DNA of 64,000 nt, taken from assembly GCF_020882245.1 (NCBI RefSeq), contig NC_083598.1, forward strand, positions 7,805,178 to 7,869,177, read 5' to 3'. This document shows positions 26,601 through 39,539 of the stretch, in pieces (position 1 is the stretch's first letter; each line of letters opens with the position of its first letter). The translations under genes were made by a program, and so were the position numbers. This stretch comes from Rhopalosiphum padi (Eukaryota; Arthropoda; Insecta; Hemiptera; Aphididae). The notes beneath the pieces are model-generated. The model did no database searches and was not told the DNA's origin. It worked only from the letters and a program-made list of their open reading frames with translations.

Positions 26601-27333
26601 GTCGGTATAGTCACATGCGAAGCGAGGCGAGTGAGTGCGACGCGCCGCTCTCCGCTCCGTCATACGCTCACATCTCTCGCACAACCCTTCGGGAGTCACC
26701 GTCGGCAGCGGACAGACACCCTAATCGATCGGGCCCCGCGTCCCGCCGACGTCCACGTTGGCACCACTGCGGTTCCGCCGCCACCCCCGCGCTACGCCGT
26801 CCACCAATATATATATATGCCGCACCGCACGACATCCGCGGCGCGGCTATACCGCGGTATAATAATAATAATAATAATAATTTAATAATAACAATAACTA
26901 CGATATCGCGTGCGATCGGTCGGCCGCCGACAACGACGCGCGTGCTCCCCACCACCGACCGACAGCGGTGCCACAGTCACAACTGCCGTCGCCGAACGCT
27001 GTGCCGGTATTGGCCGAAACGTGTGTGTAGCGTTGCCGTTACCTACCGGTCGACCGGCTGCCGTCGTGCGCGCGTGTTTTTCGTCAGTGCCGCGTTCGCG
27101 TCCGCCGTGCGTGTGTCTGTTGTTTGTGTTGTGTCGCGTTGTAGACCGTTCTCGCGTTCCGTTCGAAAATTTAATGCGGTAAACGGTAAATAATAAGAAT
27201 ATCGTCATATTTTTTAGTCGTATACGATTTATGGTGGTTGTGTCGTCGAGCGTTCTGGAACGATCCGCCCTCAGTGATCTGGCCGACGACGAATCGCCCA
27301 GACTTTTTGAGGAAAAATAAAAAAACGCGATCC
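26600..27333 (+). promoter_or_regulatory. Second CpG-rich island: probable alternative promoter and non-coding first exon
   Basis: This is a sharply bounded GC- and CpG-rich block in AT-rich DNA on both sides. It contains a TATA-like run flanked by GC at 26806-26818 and an AAT microsatellite. It ends near the strong donor GCGATCC|GTGAGTTT at 27334. Long open frames exist on both strands (for example + strand 26615-27193), but they are arginine/proline/serine-rich, overlap each other and look like by-products of GC-richness. In all three + strand frames there are stops shortly before the donor, so the exon is read as untranslated. By position between the two coding first exons it may be an alternative start site for the same gene. 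A separate gene or a bidirectional promoter is also possible. Confidence 0.5.
26859..26892. repeat. AAT trinucleotide microsatellite
   Basis: A run of AAT units interrupted once, unusual for lying inside a GC-rich island. Confidence 0.85.
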
Positions 27334-29927
27334 GTGAGTTTTTGCTGAATTTTCTATGGACTACCCGAACCGGATCCGCCGAAGCAGCCGTCGCCACCGC
27401 ACGCGAGATCTGTGATCGTCGTCCATGTAGGTACCTAATATTAATATTGTTGCAACGTATTTGTTGTCTTTTTTACGCCAAGTCTCGAAATGCGTCCCAC
27501 ATATCACCGGGGCGGGTAGTACACGACATTATGACATAATCATTAATCAACATGTTATTAATACACATACCTTGATATATATTATTATTATAGCTTAGGC
27601 GTTGCAGATTGCATTGGTTGTAGGCACATAAATAGTAATAATAGTAAAATATAGCGTATAGGCAAATATTTATCCGGTGTCACTGTAACCGTTTCGTTCC
27701 AAGAAATTATTGAAAATCAAATCGTCATCGATTTTCTAGTTCGCGATTCTAATAATATAGTAAGTTGTAAGTATAATACTACAACACATGGGCACATAGT
27801 CTAATGTCAATATTTCTTTTTTTTTTTTTAAATCATAACGCGCGGGGTTACCCCGCGCGCAGACACTACGACGACCATACGGTAGCCCGGTCACAGACCG
27901 GAGTAAACTGGTTTTAGCAACCACAACAAACCACCGACGCCGACTGAATGGCTATGGACATGATACGACGTGTGTAGACTATAGACGTTCTCCTAGCGTA
28001 TAATATTGTACCGTATGCGTCGTATTATTATTTATTATTATTATTGTTGTATTCGTGGTTCTCTCCATTATGATGTCGGATTGCGTCTGGTCGCGACCAC
28101 CGGAGATTTTCAAAAGAGATCTCACCGAATATTTTATTATTATTACGATGACGACGACTATACGATCTGGCCGATATAATAATAATATTATTATATTTTC
28201 CGTTTTATACTGGGAACGGAGTTATCGCCTGTGCGTTTATGTAGTGTAATGACGACGATAACGACGTCGCGACTCGCGGAACCAAACAATAAAATTCGGC
28301 CTCCGACGTGTTTTTACGCGTTTTTTCTTTCATTTTTACGATCCGATTTGTAACGTAGAAAAAGATTCTATCGTTGTAGCTCGTAGGTAGGTAGATACAC
28401 AGGCGGCGCAACGTGTCTTTAATTCTTTCGGCGAACGCAACAAGATAAACGTCAAATTTTACATTCCGTTTCTTTGAGTATAGTGTTGTTTTGAGGTACG
28501 CTCGCCCGCGTTTCGTAGAAACCGATTGAACGTGAAACAATAATATTATTGAGAATTATTGGATATATACATTATATGCTTATACATTTTTTTATTATTC
28601 ATCAACTGGCACAAAAACAACGATTTTTGTCTCGACATATTATTATTGACCACGATAGGATTTTATACGCTGCACAGATTATTTTCGTTTTAATTATTGA
28701 TATAGCGATATTATCGGTTGTTGCACTGTTATTTTTTCGATGACTTGTTTTTAACTAGAACGCAGCATAAAATTGTGAATATTGAAGTTGCATGGAATTT
28801 TAGTAATTCACTGATTCGTGTTCTATCATTCTATTACGTTTAGACGTTTCTTCAGTTAGAGAAAATAAAAAATATTTTTATATTTTCAGAAAGATTTTTA
28901 CAGTTAACTATTGCTTTTGTTTAAAAATATTCGGTTTATTCTGATATATGCATAAACAAATGATTAATTTACTATAACTTGATAAAAAAAATGAGTAACA
29001 AGTAAATTTTCATAATTTGGCATTGTAGTTTTTGAAAATGTTAACAGGTAAAATAGTAATATATTTATCACATCATAAAGCTATGACTATCACTTTTATT
29101 TCCCACGCAACTCGTAATTGGATGCTCACGGCATGAGCTATTTAAAAAATTATATAATAACTGATGAGTGATAATTATTAATATCTAAGTTACAATTAGG
29201 TAGATAGACATCTATAACTATTTATGTCATTGAGTGACTTCGTCATTACACGAAGATAACAATGATAATTGTCTTAGGACTTCGAGTTTGAATAATGAAT
29301 CGTTTTTTTATTAAACGAGTGAATTTCAGCAAATTATTTTTGAATTGCAAAGATATTAAATTTGTTTATTTTTATAATAATATAATTCTATTATATAATG
29401 TATACGAATATTTTTACTTATTAAAATATAATTCATGTAAGTAATTTTTAATCATATTAGACTTGATTTAATTTTAAACAGTTTTTTAGATTGTGCAGTT
29501 AAATTTTCAAATTAAACATATCATATACCTAATATTTCAAAACCTCATATTCGTATTCTTTTCTTACCTTACTATAGTTGTTTTTAGTAATTTTTCATTT
29601 TTTATTTAGTACCTACTTATACGAACATAAATTATTTTGATTATGTTTACAAAAACGTAGCTTTATGTAAAATATGTTTATCAAAAGTTTTTGATATTAT
29701 TGTTTTTAAAGAGAAAAGTAAAAGTAAAATAATAATATTACGTAGACGTAATATTATTATATTATACAGAGCTGTAATTTTATTTTATAATCGCACTCGA
29801 AATAATTTTATTACTAATGAGGCGTGGAGTCTTTTTTAGTTTAAAAGTATTAGAGACAAACTTTAAAAAAATATTTTTGATTACATTTAGCAATTTAGCA
29901 TGTTATAATTGTACACATTATATAATA
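27334..29927 (+). other. Intron-like DNA after the second island
   Basis: GC content declines gradually from 27.4 to about 28.5 kb and then returns to background. A 19-codon frame starts at an ATG at 27356. A TAGGTACCTA palindrome lies at 27428-27437. No exon with both splice sites is supported. A perfect 15-bp inverted repeat lies at 29729-29760 just before the MITE. Confidence 0.45.
29729..29760. repeat. Perfect short palindrome
   Basis: Two 15-base arms (ATAATAATATTACGT and its exact reverse complement) are separated by two bases, AG. It lies about 170 bases upstream of a palindromic MITE. It could form a hairpin or cruciform, and its biological role is unknown. Confidence 0.8.
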
Positions 29928-30230
29928 TTAAGAGGACGTTATACCCGCATGTGTTGTCTCTGTCTTACTAATGTAGATCATAGAAAATTTTCGTTCAGCA
30001 GAATATTAAAACTTTAAAATATTCATAAGTCATAACTCATTATAAAATGATAATATAAATAAAAGCATTTGACATTTTCTAGATAATATTCTTACCTTTA
30101 AATTTTATAATAGGTAAATTTACTCTAATATTTAAGCTAACATCACAAAATGTGTTCTGCTGAACGAAAATTTGCTATGATCTACATTAGTAAGACAGAG
30201 ACAACACATGCGGGTATAACGTCCTCTTAA
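29928..30230. mobile_element. Palindromic MITE, copy 1 (internally deleted)
   Basis: The left end GAGGACGTTATACCCGCATG is matched in inverted orientation at the right end, ending at 30226. Both ends are flanked by TTAA (29928-29931 and 30227-30230), as expected for a piggyBac-type target site; a TA duplication with slightly longer terminal repeats would also fit. The first roughly 70 bases of the two arms are almost identical. The right arm continues further (about 175 bases), while the left arm has lost its inner part compared with the copy at 50.1 kb, so this is a deletion derivative. It has no coding capacity. Confidence 0.8.
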
Positions 30231-32494
30231 TGCGAGATACCTAATAATATATACTGATGTTTATAGTATATTTTGCGGCGAGATTTTACCTATAGCACGT
30301 GCTGTATAAGAAGATCGGTTTTTACTTCGTGCGTTGTGGTATATTTTTTTTGTATTGCCATCGGTTATTTGTTTCACTTTTTATTTTTTATACACAATCA
30401 TTTCGCCGAACGTCGCGGGGAATTTCGGTGTCGGCTCATTTGAATTCACGGACAGGCACAGGAGTCTTGGCTAAACCATTCCCCGAGACGTGTATAACAA
30501 CAAAAATATCAGTGTTATTGTAATACATTGCGTTGTCATATTTTAACATTATATTATTATCGTAATAATATTATATTACCTACATATTATTATATTCTTG
30601 TAGTGGTGCAGTGGAGTGGTAGTAGTATAGTAATAATGATCATAATAAATAATGATATTTTTTTACGTCTAATACTTTTATACTTACTCTGGCGTTTCTC
30701 AAACCGTGTTACATTGTCACAAAATCTTTACATTCAGTGGCCATGCGAATTATATATAATATATATATATATACTATATACATTACACAAAGTATCCCTG
30801 TATAAACCTATACAGCCCGGCAAGGGCGCAGCACGTGATGTTACATCCCAATGACGCATTGCGCCATAATAATACGGGAGAACCAGCCGGCCTGTATACT
30901 TTTAATATACAACATATACATTATATAATATTATTAATATCATCTACGATTGTCTAGATTGTGTAATAAGATCGCTGGGCATCGGATAATCGTTGGAATT
31001 ATTTGTTGTACAGTTATTTTTTTTTAAGTAGTTTTCTGTTTCTTCCATTATACTATAAGGTTAATATGGTTTCTTCAATTAAACCTTCTCTCCTTTTGCT
31101 ACATTTAGGGCTAATTGTATCACATAAACATTTAAACCATCATGTTTGCCTGCAAAATTATCTACATTTTCGTGATTTCCCTACAGCTCTATGATATACA
31201 TACGTGTTATTATACATTATACCTATTTGATAATCGTTATCAGAGTATATAATATATTATTATTGTATTATGACGTATTAATGTGTATACCTAGGTATAA
31301 GGTATAACGTGTTATTTTAATATCGCAGTCAATTTCGCACAACCGGAAGTCTATTAGCGAACGTGTTAATCTACGTGCGTTGTGTGTGTAGGTACACGTG
31401 TGACGAGACTTCTATGTTACGATTTATGAATAGGAGTTTATTATATTATAATAGCGCGCGTGTGTACATAACAAAATATTATGTTATAAATCAAGATAAC
31501 TATTCCGCGGTTGAGGTCAAGAAGCCATCAAATGTTTATACTGAAGCATAATACGTCATATTATACGTACATGTATCTTCTGTGCACATAGAAGTCATCG
31601 TTGTTATAACTATTTACGCGAAAACTGTATTTTTTAATTGGTCATAGTAATTGCTATGATTAACAAATTAATATTATTATTATATAATATACAAACATTA
31701 TAATAAAATAATATACATAGGCAGCATGTAATATGTATAAGATAGGTGTATATATAATATAAACTACGGGTATATTGTTAAGGCGTCGTTGTCGCGTTAA
31801 TAAAAAGATTTCACGACATCGTGAAAGCACAGCGCGTGATCTACAACCATCTCCACCTGTGTAGATGTTATTAATTATTAGTTATTACCTTTACGGATAT
31901 ACATCATCTTATAGTATGTGTTGTGTGCACAATTATAATATATAATATAGCTTATAAAGGTGTGACGCTCCGCGATTGTCGTTTATTACGATATGTATAC
32001 AAGTATTATTTATTGTAGTCAAATTTTCTATCAGTTATTATTACAATATATCGCAAAACATTGTGATGTGTATACCCTAACTATTATGATACATCACATA
32101 CATATTTTATCCTCGATTGTATCATATGGCTTTAATTAGAAAACAATTAACATCCTTTTAGACTTGGCGGCCTGAGTACCTTTTTCATCTGGCCCATGCT
32201 ACATTTTAAATTATTTTATACAATTTTAGTGTCTTTTTGTATTTTATTTTATTGTTTTTTTTAACTTTAACACATATTGAATTATTAATAAATAAAAAGT
32301 AAATGTTAATTGTAAATTTAACATGTATTAACTTTTTTTTTATTTTCTTTCTATATTCTCTACCCCATTAAATTTAAAAATTATAAAAATTGGCGCTTTA
32401 GCAACTTTAAGTTGCCGGCCATCCCTGCTGTATAGGATAATATACAATTTATACGACATATAAAACGTTTATGACATATATATAGCATTAATTG

Positions 32495-32520
32495 ATATAT
32501 ATATATATATATATATATAT
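32495..32520. repeat. TA dinucleotide microsatellite
   Basis: An uninterrupted TA run. Confidence 0.9.
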
Positions 32521-33260
32521 GAGTATTGAAATAAATGGTAATTATGTTCATATAGTCCTTCATAAATTGTACTTATTTACCTATTTAAAAATTAACAAAA
32601 ATGCATTGCAGCAAATATAGCGAATACCTACAAAACTACTGATTCATTGAAAATTGTACCTGTGTAACTATGTGATGTATAAATTAATATTAAACTGTTA
32701 TAATTTTACTTCACTTGTTTAAATGTTGATCAGAAAAATTAAATTAAGCATTATTTGAATTTAGAAATAATAAATAAATAATTGTGGATATACAAATTCA
32801 AAATTATAGGGTCTTATCATCGGTCTTACTTACCTTTATATGTTATTTGAAATTTATGTATGACAAAGCCAAATAGCAGAGTTATAGGTTAGGTTATTTA
32901 CCAAATTAGGCAGCATCAGCACATTTAAATGCATATTAGTTAAGTAGGTACCTATTACTTTTGGTTTTACTTACGACCTAGACTTATAAACGTTATGTAA
33001 TATTTTAATACACAATTTTGAAATGACAGGGAGGCTGGAGAAATTTACGTCAAGGATTGGTTTATTTGGATGTGTGATGATGAGTGTGCTTTTCGTATTA
33101 CATGTTGTAGATACTTTTATAATACAAACTTATTTCAATCTTGTTGAAATGCAACGTATAATAATATATATATGTGGTCTTATTATCATTTTTATTATAA
33201 TATTTATTAATAATTTATATATTATTAGGAACGTATTGTAAACTGTATGTATATTGAATT

Positions 33261-33263
<3 letters not shown>

Positions 33264-33293
<30 letters not shown>
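33264..33293. repeat. TA dinucleotide microsatellite
   Basis: An uninterrupted TA run of about fifteen units. Confidence 0.9.
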
Positions 33294-33299
<6 letters not shown>

Positions 33300-34116
33300 A
33301 CAAAATAGTCAGACTTAAATCTTTGAGAAACAGTCTTTTTTTAAAAAATGTATATTTTAAGTAGTTTTAATGTTTTATCAATGTATCCAGATAACAATAG
33401 GTTGATGGGACAAAAATATCTTATATCTGTAATATGATATACAAATGACCTCCAAATGAATGCTGATAAATAATGTTCTAGTTACGCTTAACTTCATTTA
33501 TTTCTGAATATATCACTATCTTAATTTTATTTTTTACGACGTGCCAAAATGTGGCTTTTTTTCTAGATTTTAACATAATTTTTCTTAAAACGCTTCTTTT
33601 TTTTCTTCAGAAATTTAACGATATAATCATGAAGTTAACAACCTATTCATACTTATTTCACTAAAACTTCTCTAAGAAACATTATTCTGGAAGGTTTTTA
33701 TGTGAAACAATATGTCTGTAACTTAAATATGAAAGTTTGACAAGTTTTTTTTAAACTCTTTATTGTATTGTAAAAAGTTTTGGATTTTTAAAACTTAATA
33801 TTAAGAACAAGAACTATATCAAAAGTAAAACCTCATATCATTTGACATATTATTACTATGTGTGGTGTGTAGTACACTTCATTTGGCTGAATATGATTTA
33901 TTTAAATTGCGTAGTAGCCTTCTTCTAGTGTATAATGTAGGTACATATACGATACACATATATAGTGAATTCGTTTACTCGAGGCAATGCCTATTATATT
34001 AGTTTTACATTTAAACCGCAGGCGTTTTTCGTCACTTTTTCATATGAAATAATATAATAATACGTTACATTGTTATAATCATATTAATAATTAGTCTTAT
34101 TAATATTGATCGCCAG

Positions 34117-34150
34117 GAGCCAGATCTGTTGTCGTTCTTCTGCAGCAGTG
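34117..34150 (+). CDS. Candidate 34-nt microexon
   Basis: A local GC-richer spot is bounded by GATCGCCAG (acceptor) and AGTG|GTGCGT (possible donor). In phase 0 it reads EPDLLSFFCSS plus one base, although the other two frames are also open. An internal TTCTTCTGCAG could act as an alternative acceptor. The length is not a multiple of three, so it would need a partner exon to restore phase; the candidate at 37299-37318 would do so. The donor is mediocre. This is a tentative call. Confidence 0.2.
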
Positions 34151-35713
34151 GTGCGTATCTGATCAATACAGTTATATATAATGTACAATATAATATTAGG
34201 TCTATAGGTTTTCTTTTACAGTATATATAATACGATTTACAACAGGTGGGGTTAATGTATTTATGTAGAATTTTACTCTCCCTTGAGCAATGGTATTGCG
34301 GTAATTGTTGTTTTTCATATAAGAGATATGGTGAATGAATTATACGAGGATTTATAAGTTCATTAATCTGCGGTATAGTCAGGTCATAGTAAATGATAAT
34401 AAGTACCTACATATTAATTATATTTCTATAATAATATCAAAATTTATGACATATTTCGATATTACCCATTATAGATTTCTGGTTTATTAATATTATATAT
34501 TATTATTAATTGACAAATTAAATAGACATAGAAAAATGTTATACACAAGTTATTATTGTCTATGCTCTTAGATAATATTCTACTAGTCCTTATAGTATAT
34601 ACATAATTTTTTGTTTCATTGGTTTATTTATTATTCGTTGTTTGTTTCAATGTATTTTAGATATAATAATGTTCAAAATATGTTGTTATAATTTTTCTTC
34701 GTCAATTTTTTTATTATTTGTAATTCTGTCGTAACGATGTGATAAAAACGTTAAACATTTACTTGTCCTGGTTGTCGACTGTTTGCCATAAAAAAAATAA
34801 TTTTATGTTTATATTTTACCTATAAGTATTGTTTTACATTTTGGTAACTATTGTATGAACCATTGTTAAATGACGTTCCAAGTCATGGGAATACATCAAG
34901 AATATGATAATTCGTATAAGAAAACATCAAGGTCAAGTTGATATAGTAGGCACTAGGCAGGGTATTAATTCTAAAATTCTAAAGTAATAAAATAATTATT
35001 AATATTGACGCTAGAAATGTTTCAGATTATTTCATTTTTATAAAGTATTATTTTAATTTTAAAATAAATTATATAATTATACTCATTACCTATATAAATA
35101 AATATGTTAATAATAAGTACAAAAAAAAATCATAGCTCGGTTCATAAAAATTAATACTAGTTACAATTTGGATTCCCTAAAGTAAACTATTTATAATATT
35201 TTAACTAAATACTTATACTTAATTATAACTTACTTACTTACTTTTATAACTATTTTTATGAATGATTTGTAAAGTTTTTAACTATAATTCGTACGTATGA
35301 ATATTTCTTTTTTGTTTTTCCTTTAAATGTGTAGTAGCTTTGCTAAAATATAAGTTGTATAACGTGGGAGTATTCATGAATTGTTGATTAACAAAAAAGT
35401 GTTAAAATAAATTATTCTTGATCAATATCGAATGCGGTGTTATTTAAAAATGTAATAATTATGAATGTAAATTTGGTTCGTTCTAAAGTTATTTTTTAAA
35501 TATGCTTACTTTTTTGCACTTCAAGGTAATAATATTGTATCAGCGTATGAACTAATCAAGTATTGGTTAGTAAACTTATAACTACCAACTTTAACATACT
35601 CCGAGACACATTCTGTATAGTTATTGTTATCACTTTTATTTTATATCCTAGCTTCACTTAAAATTATGCGCTGGATTTATAATTTTAGAAATGTATAGTA
35701 CCTTTAGTCTCAC

Positions 35714-35764
35714 CATTAATGATCAGCTCTGTATCTGTATATCCTTCAACATCATCACATATGC
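35714..35764 (-). CDS. Candidate 51-nt exon on the minus strand
   Basis: Read leftwards, GAACATTAG is an acceptor and AATG|GTGAGAC a good donor, enclosing exactly 51 bases. Only one frame is open, and it reads ICDDVEGYTDTELIIN, an acidic, well-mixed sequence unlike the hydrophobic chance frames of this AT-rich region. The frame also runs through the donor for a few codons (GETKG) before a stop. It may be an exon of a minus-strand gene nested in the intron, or a remnant of a transposable-element protein. No flanking exon was found. Confidence 0.2.
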
Positions 35765-37298
35765 CTAATGTTCAAACGTTGAACTTATTCTATTAATTTA
35801 TATAGTTTGTGGAATAAGGGGGAAAAATTGGGAAATTTATTTATTCATATTATTACATTTACACATAAAACGTATCATACCTATTCAAACTTTAAAGTAT
35901 TTTTAATTTTTTTTTAAGTTTAATTTTTTTGTTATAACTGTTTTGAATATTTGTTTTTATAAAAGTTTTGCCATAAAAACTATTCGGTGCCTTTCGTCTT
36001 TGTCAATTTTCAGTTTATTTGAAAATGTTGTGAGCACACGTGCACGTCAATTATTATAATAGAACATAAATTAATGTACAGTTTGAATCGCATGTGATTT
36101 ATGTGCGTTTCGATGCCAGTTTTGCGGACTGTTAAAGAAATATCATACTTGGCCCCTCGCGATCATATGGTGTGGGGCACAAACAAAAATGTGAATAGGT
36201 TTCGGTAATTTCACGGTCAGGCCTGCTGTATTTCATTAATAGCTACACTAGTTTAACCATACAAAAATAGAACAAAGTATAATATTTATGGGGACAGAAA
36301 GAATGAATGAGTGAAGTATATTGTTTAGTGCACCTTTTAACATTGAAAGAGATTTAAAAAATATTAAATTGAATTTAAGAAATCCGTGTCGAAATTTCAT
36401 TTTGTTTTACCTACATAATTATTCTCGTAAAAAATACATAAAACCTTACCTACACGATTTTCAATGCTTACAACTTTCAGCACTTGTATAAAATATTCAT
36501 AATATTAAATATAGTATTAAAAAAGATATATCTAACAATATTGTCTTTTCTTATATACCTATCCACTGTAAAAAAATATATTGCATAAGTGCTGATAGTA
36601 CTGTTTTTCATTTAGTAGTGAGAGCGGAAGGAATGAAAGATTTTACGATAAGTGGAAAAAAGTATTTTAGTCATAAATATTTGTATAGTCTGAACAAATT
36701 ATACTGTATCAATTGTATGGTGGTTTCTCTAACGTAATACTTGGTAGATAGTAAATAATATATGAAAAATTTGGTAATATATTATGTATTTTCAAATTCG
36801 TCTTTCAGCGTATATTATAGTATTGCAGTGTTTGTGATGTATAGGTATTTAATTAATTGTATCCACCACAAAATTTAATACTTATAAGTTATTAATTATT
36901 ATAATATAATTTTTGAAGCTTATTTTACTGTTCATATTTGTTATTAACTATTGTTTCATAAAAAAGTCTTATAAAATATACTTTTGCATAATTTATGATG
37001 CTACTCCTAATTTCTTATAAATGACGACACCAGATATTTTAAAACTTTGAAATGGGATATATTTGAATGTATTTGTATGTTTTTAGGTATACTATATAAT
37101 CCTACTAATTATATTTAATGTTATTGGTTCAAACTTTATGATAATGTGTTTTTAATAGAGTTTTCAATTTTACTTGTTTAGTATTTTGTGTTTTTATTTT
37201 ATTTTATTTTTATCATTTTTAATTTTGGGGGCCTAAAATACTCTACTTATTATGATTAGGGCTATGAAGTAGTTTCATTTACACTTTTTTTTTACCAG

Positions 37299-37318
37299 AA
37301 TTTCATATTCATTGCGAA
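37299..37318 (+). CDS. Candidate 20-nt microexon
   Basis: A long pyrimidine tract ends in TTTTTTTTTACCAG, one of the strongest acceptors in the window. It is followed 20 bases later by GCGAA|GTGAGTTT, a strong donor. With two bases completing a split codon it reads FHIHCE. Joined to the 34117-34150 candidate the total is 54 bases, a whole number of codons. T-rich acceptors are common by chance in such DNA, so the call is weak. Confidence 0.18.
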
Positions 37319-38130
37319 GTGAGTTTAAAATGTGTTTCGTAAAACTATTAATTTAGATATATTTTTTTATTGTAATAAAATTTTGGTGATTTTTTCGTTT
37401 TAATACAATTTTCTTATGGTTTTTATTGGTACACGTTATTGTTTTATACTTTAGTCAATGAAAAACCTTTCTATTTAAAACTTTAGTATTTAGTTGTGTG
37501 TATCTTGTTTATGTTTTTTTAACAATTAATATTTTTAGCTTAACAATAATATTTTACTTTCACTTATTTGTTCATAATATAATAACTAATCAGTATTATT
37601 AAAATAATAAGAAATAACATTCAAAATTAGGTATATATACTTTATTTCTATGTAAAGTTTATAAAGGTAATGTGTATATAATCATTTACAATGTAGTTAC
37701 ATTTTTATAATTTTAATTTATTATTATTTATTATGATTTCAATTTTTTTAATTCCAAAACTGTTGATTGTTGATATTTTGTAAAAATAATTCTAAATTAT
37801 TTTCAACTACTATATTTTAATCTAATTTACACTCAAAATGTTGTTCTGAATTAATATTATAACAAATCGATTATAGTTTTATAATATAAAAAATAATTTA
37901 TACAATTATATGTATATATGTGTATATTTTTGTTATAGTAACTTTAATATGTTTCTGTGATTTATATACGCACCATAATTAATTATCATTAGTCTTAAAA
38001 TATTTAATATGTTTCAAAATTCCATTGGCCATTTTTGAATGTCATATGTTATAGTATAAATCGGGTTTCAAAGGGTGTGCTTTCGAGTATATTGCGCAAT
38101 CGCAGCCGTGAGTCACATGGCAACCGCTGG

Positions 38131-38148
38131 AACCCTCCAAAGAGGGTT
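38131..38148. other. Short perfect hairpin
   Basis: AACCCTC and GAGGGTT are separated by CAAA, inside an isolated GC-richer patch (about 38050-38170). It could form a stable stem in RNA. There is no evidence that it is a transcribed structure or a terminator in this eukaryotic setting. Confidence 0.4.
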
Positions 38149-38707
38149 TTGGATGACTAATCGTAAAGTCCCGTACATAGAAAGAATATACGTTTTTTTT
38201 TTTTAGGGGGAATGTGTAGTTCCAAATAAACTCATCTTAAGGAAAGTACATTGAGTATAATTATCGCTATCGAATTATAGAAAATAACTGACTTGTTTTT
38301 ATTTGTTCAGTAGTTTATGACTACAGACTAGAACTTTGATCTAGAATTTTATGATCGTCATTTTGTGGATTAACATCCCAGGGAGTTCGAACGATGTTTG
38401 ATAACAATAGTTTGCTAGGGGGAATAGTTTTCTCTTGGGCGTAGTACAAAGTGTCAATGAGTTGTCGTGAATTGTGACGGTCTGACAAAAGTTTTTTGAC
38501 AATTCATTTATATTATTGTACAATATTTTAGTACATAGGATTTATATATATTAACCGTTTTCATTATTCAAGTAAATATTATATTATGATTTATTATACA
38601 TTGGTTTAAGGAAATAAGTAGGTACCTATACAATGTACTATGTAAATATCTCGGTAGGTACCTATATTATATTTCATATAATCAAAATTATTTATAAATA
38701 TACACTT

Positions 38708-39158
38708 TTTTAGATTCTAAGCTGAATCTGTTAACTGAGTGATGAATGTTTTGATTTTGTAACGATGTGTGTTTTTTTATGTCTGTATACATCAATAAGT
38801 ATTCAATTAAATGCTTCAATTGAGAGTTGCTTTAATAGAAAATGGGATCTAATTTGTATTTTAGAGGTCAAAATTTAAAATTCCTAGTATTTTTTTTATA
38901 ATCTGAAAAAAAAAACAAAAATTATAGAAAAAGGGGAATTTTCACGCAAATCCAATATTATTATTAAAATAATTATTTTTTAGTCATAGTTACCATACTT
39001 TTGACAGTCTAGGCTCAAATCGTTATTCATACATTTATTGTATATGGGTTATAATTGAATTCTAATTTAACAAAATTCATTATAGTGATTTTCTCAATAA
39101 CGAGTTCCACTCGACTCTTAATGTACAGCAGAGTGGTACCCACTCTAGTTTACCTTTT
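38708..39158 (+). repeat. Dispersed repeat, copy C (internally deleted)
   Basis: It starts with TTTAGATTCTAAGCTGAATC and continues with AGAGGTCAAAATTTAAAATT and a CACGCAAATCCAATA block also present in copy B. It ends with GTACAGCAGAGTGGTACCCA followed by TAGTTTACCTTTT, the far-end motif of copies B and D. The middle of the element is missing, leaving about 450 bases. No coding frame is present. Confidence 0.6.
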
Positions 39159-39505
39159 AGGTTTACATAGCAGGTTGTTTTATGCTTATTTTTTTTAAAT
39201 ATAATTAACTAAAAGTTTCAAACATAAAATTGTCTATATTGTTATTATTATCTATTGTATTATTATTATAATTAGATGAATAAACAAAGGAATTGCTCTT
39301 AATAATTTTCTAGTAGACAATCGCATTTTACGCTTACAGTTTGTTTTTTTTATATAGAAACATAGTGACTTTTATAAGTAATATAAGACACATATTTTTT
39401 TATATTTTAGAGAAATGTATAAATATATTTCTTAACTTCTGAGGAATATTTTATCATTTTTATATTTTTTAATGTTGCTGTTGGCTGGTTTACAGTGTTT
39501 TTACG

Positions 39506-39535
<30 letters not shown>
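39506..39535. repeat. TA dinucleotide microsatellite
   Basis: An uninterrupted TA run of about fifteen units. Confidence 0.9.

Positions 39536-39539
<4 letters not shown>

Larger units (their letters stand above)
30231..34116 (+). other. AT-rich intron-like region
   Basis: It contains two TA microsatellites (32495-32520, 33264-33293), a TAGGTACCTA palindrome at 32945-32954 and a slightly GC-richer patch near 30810-30890. Open frames here are short, rich in isoleucine, tyrosine and phenylalanine, and not supported as genes. Confidence 0.5.

Noticed and set aside
26615..27193. 192-codon + strand open frame in the second CpG island
   Set aside because: Its arginine/serine/proline-rich composition, an AAT repeat translated as asparagines, and equally long frames on the other strand point to chance in GC-rich DNA.
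38066..38107. Possible exon of about 34 nt ending at GTGAGTCA
   Set aside because: The acceptor lacks a pyrimidine tract and the length breaks frame, so I kept only the hairpin as a description.
38380..38410. GTTCGAAC-like word suggestive of a tRNA T-loop
   Set aside because: No acceptor stem, anticodon arm or internal promoter A box can be arranged around it.
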